Positions 55,079-63,887 of a stretch of DNA of 64,000 bases are shown piece after piece. Positions within the stretch are counted from its first letter, which is position 1, and the number at the start of each line of letters is the position of its first letter. Made by a program: the position numbers and the translations under genes. Source of the stretch: Stenotrophomonas aracearum (GTDB lineage Bacteria > Pseudomonadota > Gammaproteobacteria > Xanthomonadales > Xanthomonadaceae); contig NZ_CP115543.1 of assembly GCF_031834615.1 (NCBI RefSeq), forward strand, positions 2,367,001 to 2,431,000, read 5' to 3'. The notes below the pieces were generated by a model. It saw nothing but the letters and a program-made list of their open reading frames with translations, was not told the origin of the DNA and ran no database searches.

Positions 55079-56427
55079 TGAGTCCCCAACCGACCTATCT
55101 AAAGCAGCGTGGCAAGGGCGACCGCAAGGTCTTCTACGTCACGATGCGAGTCCCGACATCCGCACAGCATGTCTGGGGCCTGATCCGAAACGAATCCCTT
55201 CGCACCTCCGATTTGAGCCAGGCCCTCCGGGACAGGCACAAGGTCATTGCGCGGTTCCAAGCTGATTTCGAGGAGGCTGCGCGCGCGCCGCTGCCTGCGG
55301 ATGCCGCCTCTCTTATGCCGTTGGCCGAGCAGGTTCGAGCTGGAGAGATGTCTGAGAACGACTTCGATGGACAGCTGTCTTCATACCTAGATGCCCTGCC
55401 CCGCGACGAGTACGGCCAGCCGGTGATCGGCAGCAAAGACCTAACCTTTGTTCGCAAGGCGAGTGCCGTGGCGAGCGGGGTCCAGTTGCTCGAGTCGCTC
55501 AGTGAACAGTGGTTGGCCCTTGAGGCGACTAAAGGCATCAAGCAGGCCACCGTTGCAGAGCGCCGTGGGCACTTGAACAAGCTGCTCAAGTACCTGGGAG
55601 ATGACGCCCGCCCCACCGATCTGACTAAGGCGCGAGCGGTGGGCTTTGTGGAAGAGGCCCTGAACCCGTTGCCGGTGGGTAAGTCGCGCAAGCAGTTCAT
55701 GCTCGCCACCTGCCGGGGCTTTGCCGATTGGCTCGAAGTTCGAGGGATGATCCCCACGTCGGATCCCTTTGGAAAGGTCGGTATGCTGCTGCGCGCTGCT
55801 GACACGTCACGCGATGAACGGTCCACGTGGTCCCCTGAGGACCTGCTGAAAATGCTTCAGGCCATCCCTCACGGCGACCCGATGTGGCCCTTGGTGGCTA
55901 TCTGCGCGTACACCGCCGCACGACCCCAAGAGCTCTGTAATGTGCGCTGCGAGGATGTGACCGAGACAACTCTGACCATCAAGAGGAGCAAGACACAGGC
56001 AGGAGAGCGCACGATTCCCATCCCGCCCCAGCTTCGAGATCTTGTCTCACGCCTTGCGGGAGAAAGCTCCGATGGCTGGCTATTGTCGGGCCTGACTACA
56101 TCGACGCCGGACGACAACCGGTTCAAGCTTATCGGCAAACGACTGCAGACGGTTCGGAAGCGGGTCGGCTTGCACCAGACGCTGCAGGTCTACAGCTTGC
56201 GACATACGGGGATTACCCTAATGACGGAGGCCGGGCACCCCGAATGGCTCCGGCAGCTGATTGTAGGTCACGAAGGTGGCTCGACAATCATGGCCAAGCA
56301 CTATGTAAAGTCAAAGAATATGGAACTTATGGCCGAGGCCATGAATGCTATTACCTATGGAGTAGCCGTAGATAAATATGTCATGGACTTCGGCAATGGG
56401 AAGGGCCTTGTCCGGCAGCACGCCTGA
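55078..56427 (+). CDS. int: Tyrosine recombinase (island integrase)
   Basis: 449 residues. An N-terminal arm-binding-like part (1-120), a core-binding domain (about 140-250, EQWLALEATKGIKQATVAERRGHLNKLLKYL) and a catalytic domain with Arg282 (AARPQEL), Arg375 in YSLRHTG (the first His of HxxR is Tyr), the GHEGG box and nucleophile Tyr409 (AKHYVK). It sits beside tRNA-Leu, the typical place for integration by P4-type or related integrases. Codon use has more A/T than the core genes. The ATG overlaps a palindrome. Confidence 0.93.
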   Translation: MSPQPTYLKQRGKGDRKVFYVTMRVPTSAQHVWGLIRNESLRTSDLSQALRDRHKVIARFQADFEEAARAPLPADAASLMPLAEQVRAGEMSENDFDGQLSSYLDALPRDEYGQPVIGSKDLTFVRKASAVASGVQLLESLSEQWLALEATKGIKQATVAERRGHLNKLLKYLGDDARPTDLTKARAVGFVEEALNPLPVGKSRKQFMLATCRGFADWLEVRGMIPTSDPFGKVGMLLRAADTSRDERSTWSPEDLLKMLQAIPHGDPMWPLVAICAYTAARPQELCNVRCEDVTETTLTIKRSKTQAGERTIPIPPQLRDLVSRLAGESSDGWLLSGLTTSTPDDNRFKLIGKRLQTVRKRVGLHQTLQVYSLRHTGITLMTEAGHPEWLRQLIVGHEGGSTIMAKHYVKSKNMELMAEAMNAITYGVAVDKYVMDFGNGKGLVRQHA

Positions 56428-56815
56428 CACCCCGCCCTCGCGCCATGACCATTCACTCAAGGGCCACGTCACTCTCAACACGTACCTTCCCCATTGGAGC
56501 CCCAACGGGGAAATACTCCGCTGGTGTCTTTCACCGGCATGAGCGGGACGCGCCGGATGAATAGGCTCCATCGCGTCGTAGGAAAAACGAAGCGCTGACC
56601 ACGGCTTTGGCAGCAAGAACAAGGGCGTCCCATCAGCGGCACTGCATCTTAGATCTCGAGCGCACTAGCTCTTAAAGACCAGACAGATTCGGTACTGCCG
56701 CACTCCACTGCGACCTGGAAGTGCATTTGCTCAGCGGACGCCCGGGTAGAAGTTCTGTCGGTGCGATCTAATCCAGGGCGCTGAACTTAAGCGGGATCTC
56801 CGCCTGAGGATTGCG
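56428..56815. other. Gap after the integrase, no gene found
   Basis: 388 bp between the integrase and the converging AlbA_2 gene. Only short frames are open, none with a good start. I see no strong hairpin or repeat. Confidence 0.55.
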
Positions 56816-58012
56816 TCAATCGCCTTTGCTTCGTTGCCGGGTATTGAAGAGCAGACCTTTCAACCGGTTGACATCCAGCACTGCGTCATCCCCCTCAACC
56901 TCGAATGCATGCTCAAATGTTAGCGGCGGGTTGAGCTCGTTTGCCAGAAGTCTTGCCTTGAGGGCATATGCCCCCGCATTGCGGGGTAGAATCGCCAAGT
57001 CCTCGTCGACAATGATCGATTCACCAGGTAGCAAGTTCCCCAACCGAATACGGAAGAGAGGACTGCCCTCCCTGTTGTCGAGCTCCACTTGACTCATACT
57101 GCTTTCGATGCGTGGCATCGCCCTCATATGGTCCATTTGTCGATGGAAAATATTCCATCTTGCTGCGGGCATTTTTGGGAGCTCACTGACGAAATCAAGC
57201 TCCAAAGCTCGCGCATTGATATCTAGCGCTTGGACTTCCAGCTTAGTCCCAGACAATGGAAAATCCGAATGGTTGGTCACCTTGATCCGAACCGCTACCA
57301 AGCGGCTCGTCAGGATCACATGCTCCGCCGCCTGCCTCCAGAAGTCCCTGTTGTCCTCGTGTGTCTCGATATAGGCTGACTGCAGTCCCAATGCGTCACG
57401 CACCTTCTTGTCGGTCGAATAGTCCGGCAGATCCGCCGCCCCACTGTAGAACGCCAATGCAAATGTCGCCGCCAAAGGCTCGTTGTCATCCTGCCTCCAT
57501 TCAAGATCGACGTTGGCGAGCGGACGAGCGCTATTCGCGACGCCCATCATCGCGATCTCTCGTGGAGAGGCTACGTCCGTCGAACTTCCTCGCCGAATAT
57601 AGACCTTATCCTTCAACAACTTCCCGTAGTCCTTCTTGAGATAGAACGGACGAGCCTGTTTAGGGATGGAAATGACGGCGATGTGCTGCCCTTCATATAT
57701 TCTCTCTTCGTAACGGAAGGTCAACTTACTCTCTAGCTTTTCGTTGACGAACTGCTGGATCCGTGAATCGTCGATCGCACCATCGGTCGGCAATCCCACA
57801 ACGTCCGCTGGATGCGGCGAGTTCTCTCGAAAGCCAAGGAGGATGTAGGCTGTACCGTCTCGATGGGCGTTGGCCATCGCCAAGATATCTTTGAGGATCT
57901 CACCCTTATCTTCGTCCGATGCGCCAGAGAATAGATACCTCTCCGCCTTGTAATCCAGATCAGTACCTTCACCTTTGAAACACAACTGAGTCAGCAAATC
58001 ATCTGTCAGCAT
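56816..58012 (-). CDS. AlbA_2 (Schlafen-type) domain protein
   Basis: 398 residues. The N-terminal AlbA_2 domain (about 10-160) has FKGEGTDLDYKAERYLFSGA, GEILKDILAMANAHRDGTAYILLGF, EERIYEGQHIAVISIPKQARPFYLKK and VYIRRGSSTDVASPREIAMMG. The C-terminal part (165-398) is not recognised and is rich in strands. Domains of this type bind nucleic acid and occur in phage-defence and ATPase-linked genes. No HTH or ATPase is visible here. GC is moderately lower than the core. The gene is monocistronic on the minus strand. Confidence 0.78.
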   Translation of the reverse strand: MLTDDLLTQLCFKGEGTDLDYKAERYLFSGASDEDKGEILKDILAMANAHRDGTAYILLGFRENSPHPADVVGLPTDGAIDDSRIQQFVNEKLESKLTFRYEERIYEGQHIAVISIPKQARPFYLKKDYGKLLKDKVYIRRGSSTDVASPREIAMMGVANSARPLANVDLEWRQDDNEPLAATFALAFYSGAADLPDYSTDKKVRDALGLQSAYIETHEDNRDFWRQAAEHVILTSRLVAVRIKVTNHSDFPLSGTKLEVQALDINARALELDFVSELPKMPAARWNIFHRQMDHMRAMPRIESSMSQVELDNREGSPLFRIRLGNLLPGESIIVDEDLAILPRNAGAYALKARLLANELNPPLTFEHAFEVEGDDAVLDVNRLKGLLFNTRQRSKGD

Positions 58013-58496
58013 GCAGTCACCTCCGTTCCTTAGGAGTGGCGATGTAATGACTTGGAACCATTGTGCTTCTCCAGGCGCGAAATAATGGAAACCGGAGGTC
58101 TACCATTTGCCACGGTTAGACCCTCTTGACTATCACGGACGGCTTGTCCGGCGGCAAGCACAATGATGAGGAAGTGCTGCAGGATTCTACAAAAAATATC
58201 GAAGAGGCATAACTTGATCGGAACGTCCGAGCCCCCCCCTACCCCCCCTTTCTCCAACTAAGTGTAACAAGCATCGTTCGCCATCTCGGCGGATCTGCCA
58301 TCACCCGGCTGGTTGCGAGCCGCTTGGTAAGCGACTTGCGTACGCTAACGTTCTCACGCTCGTCATAGCTCCGCGCACTGCCCCGATCTGAATCACAGAA
58401 ACATTGCGGTGCCTCGCTGAAAAAACAGGAAACAGCCCGAATCGAGCATCGGCGGGGCCCCAGGCCGGACCTACATGTGGTAACCAGGCGCCTACT
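58013..58496. other. Intergenic region with C-tracts
   Basis: 484 bp between the AlbA_2 and SieB genes. No gene is supported. At 58232-58248 there are C8 and C7 runs separated by TA (GCCCCCCCCTACCCCCCC). The region upstream of the AlbA_2 start should hold its promoter. Confidence 0.5.
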
Positions 58497-59042
58497 CTAA
58501 TCCCAAGGCTTCGCGCTACGGTCGCAGCGCGCTTCCGTAGTCTCCCCATTCAAAAGATCCGGCTCCTTCTGTAGCACTGACCAAGCATAGTCGACTATGT
58601 TGAAAGCGAATCCGTCGAAGTGGTGGCCGGTCTGCGACGCCAGATATATGATTCCTGCCGTCGAAAGTCCGGCGACCACACCATCCTGGTGTCGTAGACT
58701 GTTGGATCGCGTTTGGTTTAAGACGTAGTAGCGTAAAATCTTCTTCTCTTCCTCAGTCAAGCTGCGTAGCCGCCTTTTAATGCCGCGCCTGGCAACAAGA
58801 GTTGCGTGTTTCGCTAACGCCAGCTGCCATGCCCAGTGCAGGATGGTCAACAGAAGCAGCACTGCGCACACCGCGAACGCTAAGCCTATCCAGCCACGGT
58901 AGACGCCGATCCAAGTACCCACACCAAGCACTTCCTGCCATTTGGCGGGAGCGAACAATGCCCCTGCCGTCAGCAGTGCTCCGGCCACCAAAAAGCGCGG
59001 GCCGAGTTTCAATACTTCTGCAATGCTCTTGAGCCACTCCAT
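58497..59042 (-). CDS. SieB-like superinfection exclusion protein
   Basis: 181 residues with two membrane helices (about 15-33 and 48-75) and a cytoplasmic C-terminal part containing RGIKRRLRSLTEEEKKILRYYVLNQTRSNS, the signature of the superinfection exclusion protein B family (from phage P22 and lambda). SieB stops development of infecting phages. It lies on a mobile island with a defence-like set. I am fairly sure of the family by this motif and topology, less sure of a function here. Confidence 0.72.
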   Translation of the reverse strand: MEWLKSIAEVLKLGPRFLVAGALLTAGALFAPAKWQEVLGVGTWIGVYRGWIGLAFAVCAVLLLLTILHWAWQLALAKHATLVARRGIKRRLRSLTEEEKKILRYYVLNQTRSNSLRHQDGVVAGLSTAGIIYLASQTGHHFDGFAFNIVDYAWSVLQKEPDLLNGETTEARCDRSAKPWD

Positions 59043-59135
59043 GTGTCACCCTTGCTTAGTCAGGCTGATAGTAGCGCTTCCGCGCATCGCGTAATGCAGG
59101 TATGGGCGACTAAAGAAGCTGCCCAAGAGCGAAGC

Positions 59136-59163
59136 TTGACCGCTTGCATTCGACCTGTATCAT
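59136..59163 (+). promoter_or_regulatory. Promoter of the serine recombinase gene
   Basis: TTGACC at 59136-59141 and TATCAT at 59158-59163, spacer 16 bp, ending 34 bp before the GTG. Confidence 0.6.
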
Positions 59164-59197
59164 TTCGCCTAACGTTCGCTACGCAGATTGATACGCG

Positions 59198-59884
59198 GTG
59201 ACTACTGCTTCTAGATTCATTGCCTACTATCGCGTGTCCACCCGTGGGCAGGCAGCATCCGGTCTCGGTCTCGACGCCCAGCGGACGTCGTGTGAAGCGC
59301 TGGTCGCTCAGCGAGGGGGCGTGATAGCGGAGACGTTCACGGAGACGGAGAGCGGCAAGAGAGACGACCGCCCCAAGTTGAGGAAGGCTCTCCAGCTATG
59401 TCGACTTACCGGGTCGACTCTCATCATTGCAAAGCTGGACCGATTGAGCCGTAACGCGGCCTTCCTCCTGACGCTGCGCGACTCAGGTGCGCGCTTTATT
59501 GCTGCAGATATGCCGGACGCCTGCGAGTTGACCGTGGGCATTCTGGCCTTGGTGGCCCAGCAGGAACGTCAAGCCATCTCAAGTCGCACTAAAGCCGCCC
59601 TACAGGCCGCTAAGGCCCGGGGACAGGTGCTCGGAAATCCTAACGGCGCAGCATCGCTAAGGCGCGCTAAGAAGGGTAATGAAGCCGCTCTACGGGCTGT
59701 TCGCTGTGAGGCGGACAGGTTTGCCGAGCGCCTTAGGGAGACTGTAGCCGAACTTCGGCAGGCTGGAGTGACCACCCTAGGGGGGATCGTGTCGTCTTTA
59801 AACGCTGGCGGGATCTTGACTCCTCGTGGGTCTAGATGGACTCGTGCCGGCGTCTCCAGGCTGTTGGACAGGCTTGGGCGGTAG
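59198..59884 (+). CDS. Serine recombinase (resolvase/invertase family)
   Basis: 228 residues from GTG. The catalytic domain (1-135) has IAYYRVSTRGQ with nucleophile Ser14, SGLGLDAQRTSCEALV, LIIAKLDRLSRNAAFLL and AQQERQAISSRTKAALQAAKARG. The C-terminal HTH (about 185-228) reads TTLGGIVSSLNAGGILTPRGSRWTRAGVSRLLDRL. It is the small form, without the large DNA-binding domain of phage integrases. Its role may be dimer resolution or inversion. No res sites are clear, but repeats follow it (59940-60040). Confidence 0.9.
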   Translation: MTTASRFIAYYRVSTRGQAASGLGLDAQRTSCEALVAQRGGVIAETFTETESGKRDDRPKLRKALQLCRLTGSTLIIAKLDRLSRNAAFLLTLRDSGARFIAADMPDACELTVGILALVAQQERQAISSRTKAALQAAKARGQVLGNPNGAASLRRAKKGNEAALRAVRCEADRFAERLRETVAELRQAGVTTLGGIVSSLNAGGILTPRGSRWTRAGVSRLLDRLGR

Positions 59885-60327
59885 CTTAGGAAGCTCGGTC
59901 CGCCCCTCCAGGCGTAGCCCGAGCCTTGCTCACTGATTTGGTTGCACCCAAGGGAACAGACCCGAGATCCTTCCAGCCCTTGGGTAACGGCGACCCCTCC
60001 ATTGGCGATTGGGTTCCACCCAAGGCGTTAGACCTCGGTCACGGGCCAACCCGCTGCGCAGACACTCGCCGTGGGCCAGTGCTCTGGGTTTCCGATCCAG
60101 CCGAGCTGGTCAGCTCGACGCCGCATAGCTAACTCCCCATGCCTCGGACTGGGCTTAGATCAGGTACGCCTGGGCGCTACGGATCGTAGAACTACCTTAG
60201 GTGTATACGCATAAGCGAAAAGCACAGAGGGACGCCTTCGGGTAGACGCATAGAGGCATTCGTTCAGCGACTTCGTCTGCGGTCTGCAGATCATCCCCCA
60301 ACCTATCCGCACTTTTAAGGCAGCCCC
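59885..60327. other. Intergenic region with hairpin and direct repeats
   Basis: 443 bp. ACCCAAGGG (59946-59954) and CCCTTGGGT (59977-59985) make a 9-bp stem. The element GGTTxCACCCAAGG recurs at 59940 and 60012, 72 bp apart, each followed by AGACC. It may be a site used by the adjacent recombinase or a transcript end. No gene is supported; a 68-codon frame at 59926 runs over the repeats and is not credible. Confidence 0.5.
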
Positions 60328-61164
60328 ATGTCCACACTACCGACGCCGTCAGAGCGCCGCGCTTTTGCGTGCCTAATGTTCAAGGACGAAACACCCTGTG
60401 GGCCATTGATGAAGGATGGTTCCTTCAGCCTCCCGTCTGCTGCCGCTATCGCTGAGATGGAGAGAGCGCACACTGCGGAAGCGCTTCGCCAGCTTCACTT
60501 AGTCCGAAACCGTGTGTTTGAGCAACGCCGGGCCAGGCAGCAGAAGGGTCGGAGACTTCCGCCCGATGCCGTACGGATGCGCGCTCCTAAGAGACCACGG
60601 CTACCCGCCGACCTGACCTCTATTGATCCAAAGGACTACCGCACGCGGCTTAAGGCCGAGGGATTTACCACTGCCTCTGGGGTCCGATACTTCATGGCTC
60701 TTCTGAAGATGCAAGGTGAAGGAACCTTCGTAATCATTCCAGCGTCTACCAACCTCCCAGCTCACACTATGCTTGAGAAGGTACGCAAGTTTGCCGGTGC
60801 ATGCGGATGGAACCCGAGACTTTACTTGTCCTGCTGCCCAAAGACGTGCGGCCTTATGGTCCGATGGCTAGCCACCGGAGAGGTGATGCCCGAACCGTAC
60901 CGATCAAGGTATGGCCTCGACATGCTTGTTGGCTCTGGCGAGTTTGTCGATATTGGGGTCGACGTCTTTCCGTCAGGTATGAGGCGCACGGTGCAGGTGC
61001 GCGCAATCTACCTTGACCACGCTGTGGCTCGCCGTAACGTTAAGCGCGCGATGCCTCCGCAGATTGACGTTCTGCCCGAGGACCCGAATCATCCGGAGAC
61101 ACTCACCGCTGTTCTAAAGTCTGCCGATCACGACCTCAGGTTCGCTGCAACTCTCTTACGCTGA
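60328..61164 (+). CDS. Unrecognised island protein
   Basis: 278 residues, basic and without membrane helix. The N-terminal part (30-110) is Arg/Lys-rich (RNRVFEQRRARQQKGRRLP, RMRAPKRPRLPADL) and may bind nucleic acid. The middle contains LSCCPKTCGLMVRWLATGEVMPEPYRSRYG with three cysteines. The C-terminal part (YLDHAVARRNVKRAMPP) is helical. It resembles no family I can name. The ATG follows a poor ribosome-binding site. The composition is near that of the rest of the island. It may be a replication or regulatory protein. Confidence 0.65.
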   Translation: MSTLPTPSERRAFACLMFKDETPCGPLMKDGSFSLPSAAAIAEMERAHTAEALRQLHLVRNRVFEQRRARQQKGRRLPPDAVRMRAPKRPRLPADLTSIDPKDYRTRLKAEGFTTASGVRYFMALLKMQGEGTFVIIPASTNLPAHTMLEKVRKFAGACGWNPRLYLSCCPKTCGLMVRWLATGEVMPEPYRSRYGLDMLVGSGEFVDIGVDVFPSGMRRTVQVRAIYLDHAVARRNVKRAMPPQIDVLPEDPNHPETLTAVLKSADHDLRFAATLLR

Positions 61165-61303
61165 CGTATCTCTTCAGCTAGTCACTGGACGAAGGCCGGT
61201 ATGGAACGAACTGCGGATACTTATCCTCTTACGGGGTGAGTATCCAAGTACCGATCCTTTGCCTGCTGTGTTTCATTAAGGGCACCTTGCACAGGAACCC
61301 GAA

Positions 61304-61462
61304 ATGATCAAGCATGCTTTCGAAAGACTACTCCCAGGTGAGGTCGCATCCGTGCTGAGCAGCAGAAGCACGACCGTGGGGGTGGCAATCTCGGTCCGAC
61401 TCCCCGCGCGCTGGAGGCTGATCGTCGATGTCATCTTCCCCCGCCATTCGAGGGGTCGATGA
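61304..61462 (+). CDS. Small basic ORF coupled to the winged-helix gene
   Basis: 52 residues, starting MIKHAFERLLPGEVASVLSS, with Ser/Thr/Val-rich middle (TTVGVAISVRLPARW) and a basic tail. Its stop overlaps the next ATG as ATGA, a sign of translational coupling. No family is recognised. Alternatively it is a leader peptide for the downstream regulator. Confidence 0.45.
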   Translation: MIKHAFERLLPGEVASVLSSRSTTVGVAISVRLPARWRLIVDVIFPRHSRGR

Positions 61463-61836
61463 AGGAACATCACCCGTCGCCTAAGTGCAAAGCAATCAGG
61501 GCTTCATCGTCACCTGATTCGATGCATCCTCAGCAGCCTTTCCTGCTTGGCATCTGTGAGGCGCTTGGGCCGGACGCTCCGCTTCGCCGAGTAGTGTTTT
61601 TGATGGTGCTATGGCAGGTCGAAGAGCATGGCATTAGCGCTGGGGAGCTTGAACGGAGAGTTGACGCGGCGATTGGAACAGCGCAAAGCACCACGAGCCG
61701 AACCATTAGAGTACTGGTCCGCGCTGGTCTAGTTGAGTGCTACCTTTGTTCCCGGGACCGCCGAATCCGTTTGATTCGCCTTACAGGTGTTGCCCGCGTG
61801 CTACTTCGGAGCCTCGCAGAACGCCGTCCAGTCTAA
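61459..61836 (+). CDS. Small winged-helix regulator (MarR-like)
   Basis: 125 residues. Residues about 25-120 form a winged helix: VVFLMVLWQVEEHGISAGELERRVDAAIGTAQSTTSRTIRVLVRAGLVECYLCSRDRRIRLIRLTG. The SxTSRTIRVLVRAG motif resembles MarR and other phage-type regulators. The N-terminal 25 residues are polar. It probably controls island genes, but the target is unknown. It is coupled to the 52-residue ORF before it. Confidence 0.65.
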   Translation: MKEHHPSPKCKAIRASSSPDSMHPQQPFLLGICEALGPDAPLRRVVFLMVLWQVEEHGISAGELERRVDAAIGTAQSTTSRTIRVLVRAGLVECYLCSRDRRIRLIRLTGVARVLLRSLAERRPV

Positions 61837-62465
61837 AAGGCTCCCCTGCAGGAAATATCCCGTGCGCGCCTTAAACGCTCCATGGCTACGGGGCGTACTC
61901 CCAAGTCAATCCAGAGACCGCAGGGACACAGTTGATCCGCTCTTTTTGTGGCATCGGCAGCACAGGTCTTAAGGTCCCCGTCTTCCGGCAAAGTGCTGGC
62001 AAGTCGCGTGCGACGCTGTGTAGCAGATGTTAGGACCGTGCTGAGACTTTCGTACAGGAGAGCTCGGCTGACTCTTGGGCAGTAAGAGCTTGGTCCTGAT
62101 TTCCGAGACCATGCGTCAGCCTTCATAGTTTCGGCGCATTAGTGCCTGGCACGTACGGTTACAGGTCCCTTAGTCTCAACTGTCAACCGTACAGGCCAGC
62201 TAAAAGTGCCAGCATCGGGTCAGAAAGCGAACGCAAGGTCATTGTAGGTCCTACGAGATTAGTCTCAGATGGGCGCGCCTTTGCCAGCGACGTACAGCCT
62301 CAACACTTAGGATCCGGGCGAGACTAATGGAGGGACATGTTGTATGTGCCGCCATCGCCCTTGGGTTCCGCGCTCCCCTTGCGCCTATCTGTCTTTTATG
62401 AGGAGCGGCGGCCGCTCCGTTGGAAGACGGGGCCCTCTTAGATGCGGCAGCGGGGCCTCACCTTC
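61837..62465. other. Long intergenic region in the island
   Basis: 629 bp with only weak, unsupported frames. TTAGTCTCA occurs at 62170-62178 and 62259-62267, and its inverse GAGACTAA at 62320-62327. A short hairpin (GGAGCGG/CCGCTCC) is at 62402-62418. This could be a regulatory or origin-like region, but nothing decisive is seen. Confidence 0.45.
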
Positions 62466-63887
62466 TTAGGAGTCACCTGAAGTGCGTCTAGTGGTGCTAT
62501 CGCGCCGGGTCCGCATACCGCGCAAGGTAATCTCCCGGACGGCGACTGTCCCGGAAACGCGCGCCGCAACGTAGAGGGGGAAGCCGTAATCGAAGCTAAG
62601 GTTAGCGCAGCTGGCCATCTCCAAGGCGAAGTCGGAGAACTCGTCCTCGCCTTCGAAGCTCCTCTTGCCACCGTACACGACGAGCCCCACCTCGAACTGC
62701 CCGTCAAACACCTCTTGGGTCCCTTCAAAAAACGTTCGCAGCCCACTCTTGTGCGGGGTAAGGATAGCTTTGGAGGGCACAACGAGCAGGCGGCGGCGGA
62801 GACCTGACACAGCGCCTAAATCAATAAAGGAGGCTTCGCCGAACGTTGTCTTGGCGTGGCCTAGTCCCCCTCCTAGAGCACTCTCGATGGATTGAAGCGC
62901 GCTGTAAGGGACATTGAAAACCGGAGCCGCAGTCCTGGAGAGCTCATGCTCCTCGAGAAGATCGCGCTGTGGATCGCGTTCAATCTCTTCAACGTCACGC
63001 TTGGCGTTATCTGTAACGGCGACACCCAGATGCACTCCTGCACCTGCCATAAAATCAGCCAACGTGTACATGCCGAAATCCGCCACGCCAACGTCTGCAA
63101 TCTCTGACCGAAGCTCCGGGAGCGGCCCCACTCGTTCTCTTCCCAAGAACTCCCACCAATCAGGTTTGACGTCAGAAGTCACGAAAATGACCCGGGTGAC
63201 GCCTGTAGTCTTCGCATACTCAAGCAGCTGCGTCCAAACCACATAGTCACCAAACTTGCGGTCGTAGATCAATCCGCCGCTCATGTAGGTCGGCTGCTCC
63301 TTCCCCTTCTCTTCATCTTTGTAGCCGGGACCCATCTGAGCAGCGAACCGCTTCGCCCCATCCTTAAAAGTCTCATTCAATGCCGTCTGTGAGGGAGGCG
63401 GAGGGCCGATCCGCCCAGCGAATAGTTCATCTAAGTGTGCTCGGACCGGGTCCGCAGCGGCAGGGTCCAACTGCTCGGCGGGCACGACGCTGGCCGACTC
63501 CAGAAGACTACTAAAGGTCTCCTTGAGCGTCGAAAGAAGCTGGTCGACGTGTTCGCCCACGCCGCGCTTCTCAAGTTGGAGCTCTGATACTTGCTTCAAA
63601 AGTGCATTGAAGCTGCTATCGATCTTCTCCAATGCGACTTGAGATTTCTTATGAGCGACGTGCATGACCTGGAGCCTGTTGCGCTGGTACTCCAATGCCA
63701 CGTGGTGGGGCAACCACAGCCGTTGCGCAAGGGAATCGAGCAATAGCAACACTTGGTCTCTTGTTGAGGACGGGACCCGGTACAGGTCCAGTAGCACGTT
63801 CGTATCTAGGACAACCAAGCCTTCACGCCAAAGCGTGGAGACCTCAGCTGGATTGGCCGAGTAGTACCCGCGAAAACTCGTCTTCAA
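62466..63887 (-). CDS. PIN-like domain protein (DUF4935 type)
   Basis: 473 residues. The N-terminal PIN-like domain carries LVVLDTNVLLDLY with Asp28 and Asp34, Glu66 in VALEYQRNR, and a C-proximal IFVTSDVKPDWWEF motif near 240, giving the acidic set of PIN nucleases. A helical insert (about 75-150) and a C-terminal domain (about 330-473, RLLVVPSKAILTPHKSG and ARVSGTVAVREITLRG) of unknown fold follow. Such proteins are predicted RNases, often in defence islands. The TTG at 63887 was chosen because AGGAGG precedes it at the right spacing; a GTG 7 codons upstream is possible. Confidence 0.78.
   Translation of the reverse strand: MKTSFRGYYSANPAEVSTLWREGLVVLDTNVLLDLYRVPSSTRDQVLLLLDSLAQRLWLPHHVALEYQRNRLQVMHVAHKKSQVALEKIDSSFNALLKQVSELQLEKRGVGEHVDQLLSTLKETFSSLLESASVVPAEQLDPAAADPVRAHLDELFAGRIGPPPPSQTALNETFKDGAKRFAAQMGPGYKDEEKGKEQPTYMSGGLIYDRKFGDYVVWTQLLEYAKTTGVTRVIFVTSDVKPDWWEFLGRERVGPLPELRSEIADVGVADFGMYTLADFMAGAGVHLGVAVTDNAKRDVEEIERDPQRDLLEEHELSRTAAPVFNVPYSALQSIESALGGGLGHAKTTFGEASFIDLGAVSGLRRRLLVVPSKAILTPHKSGLRTFFEGTQEVFDGQFEVGLVVYGGKRSFEGEDEFSDFALEMASCANLSFDYGFPLYVAARVSGTVAVREITLRGMRTRRDSTTRRTSGDS

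Noticed and set aside
54885..55265. An open frame spanning tRNA-Leu and the integrase start
   Set aside because: It reads through the tRNA gene and in another frame over the integrase. It has no ribosome-binding site or conserved sequence.
56311..56622. A 103-codon frame in the gap after the integrase
   Set aside because: It overlaps the integrase 3' end antisense, lacks a ribosome-binding site and has no recognisable domain.
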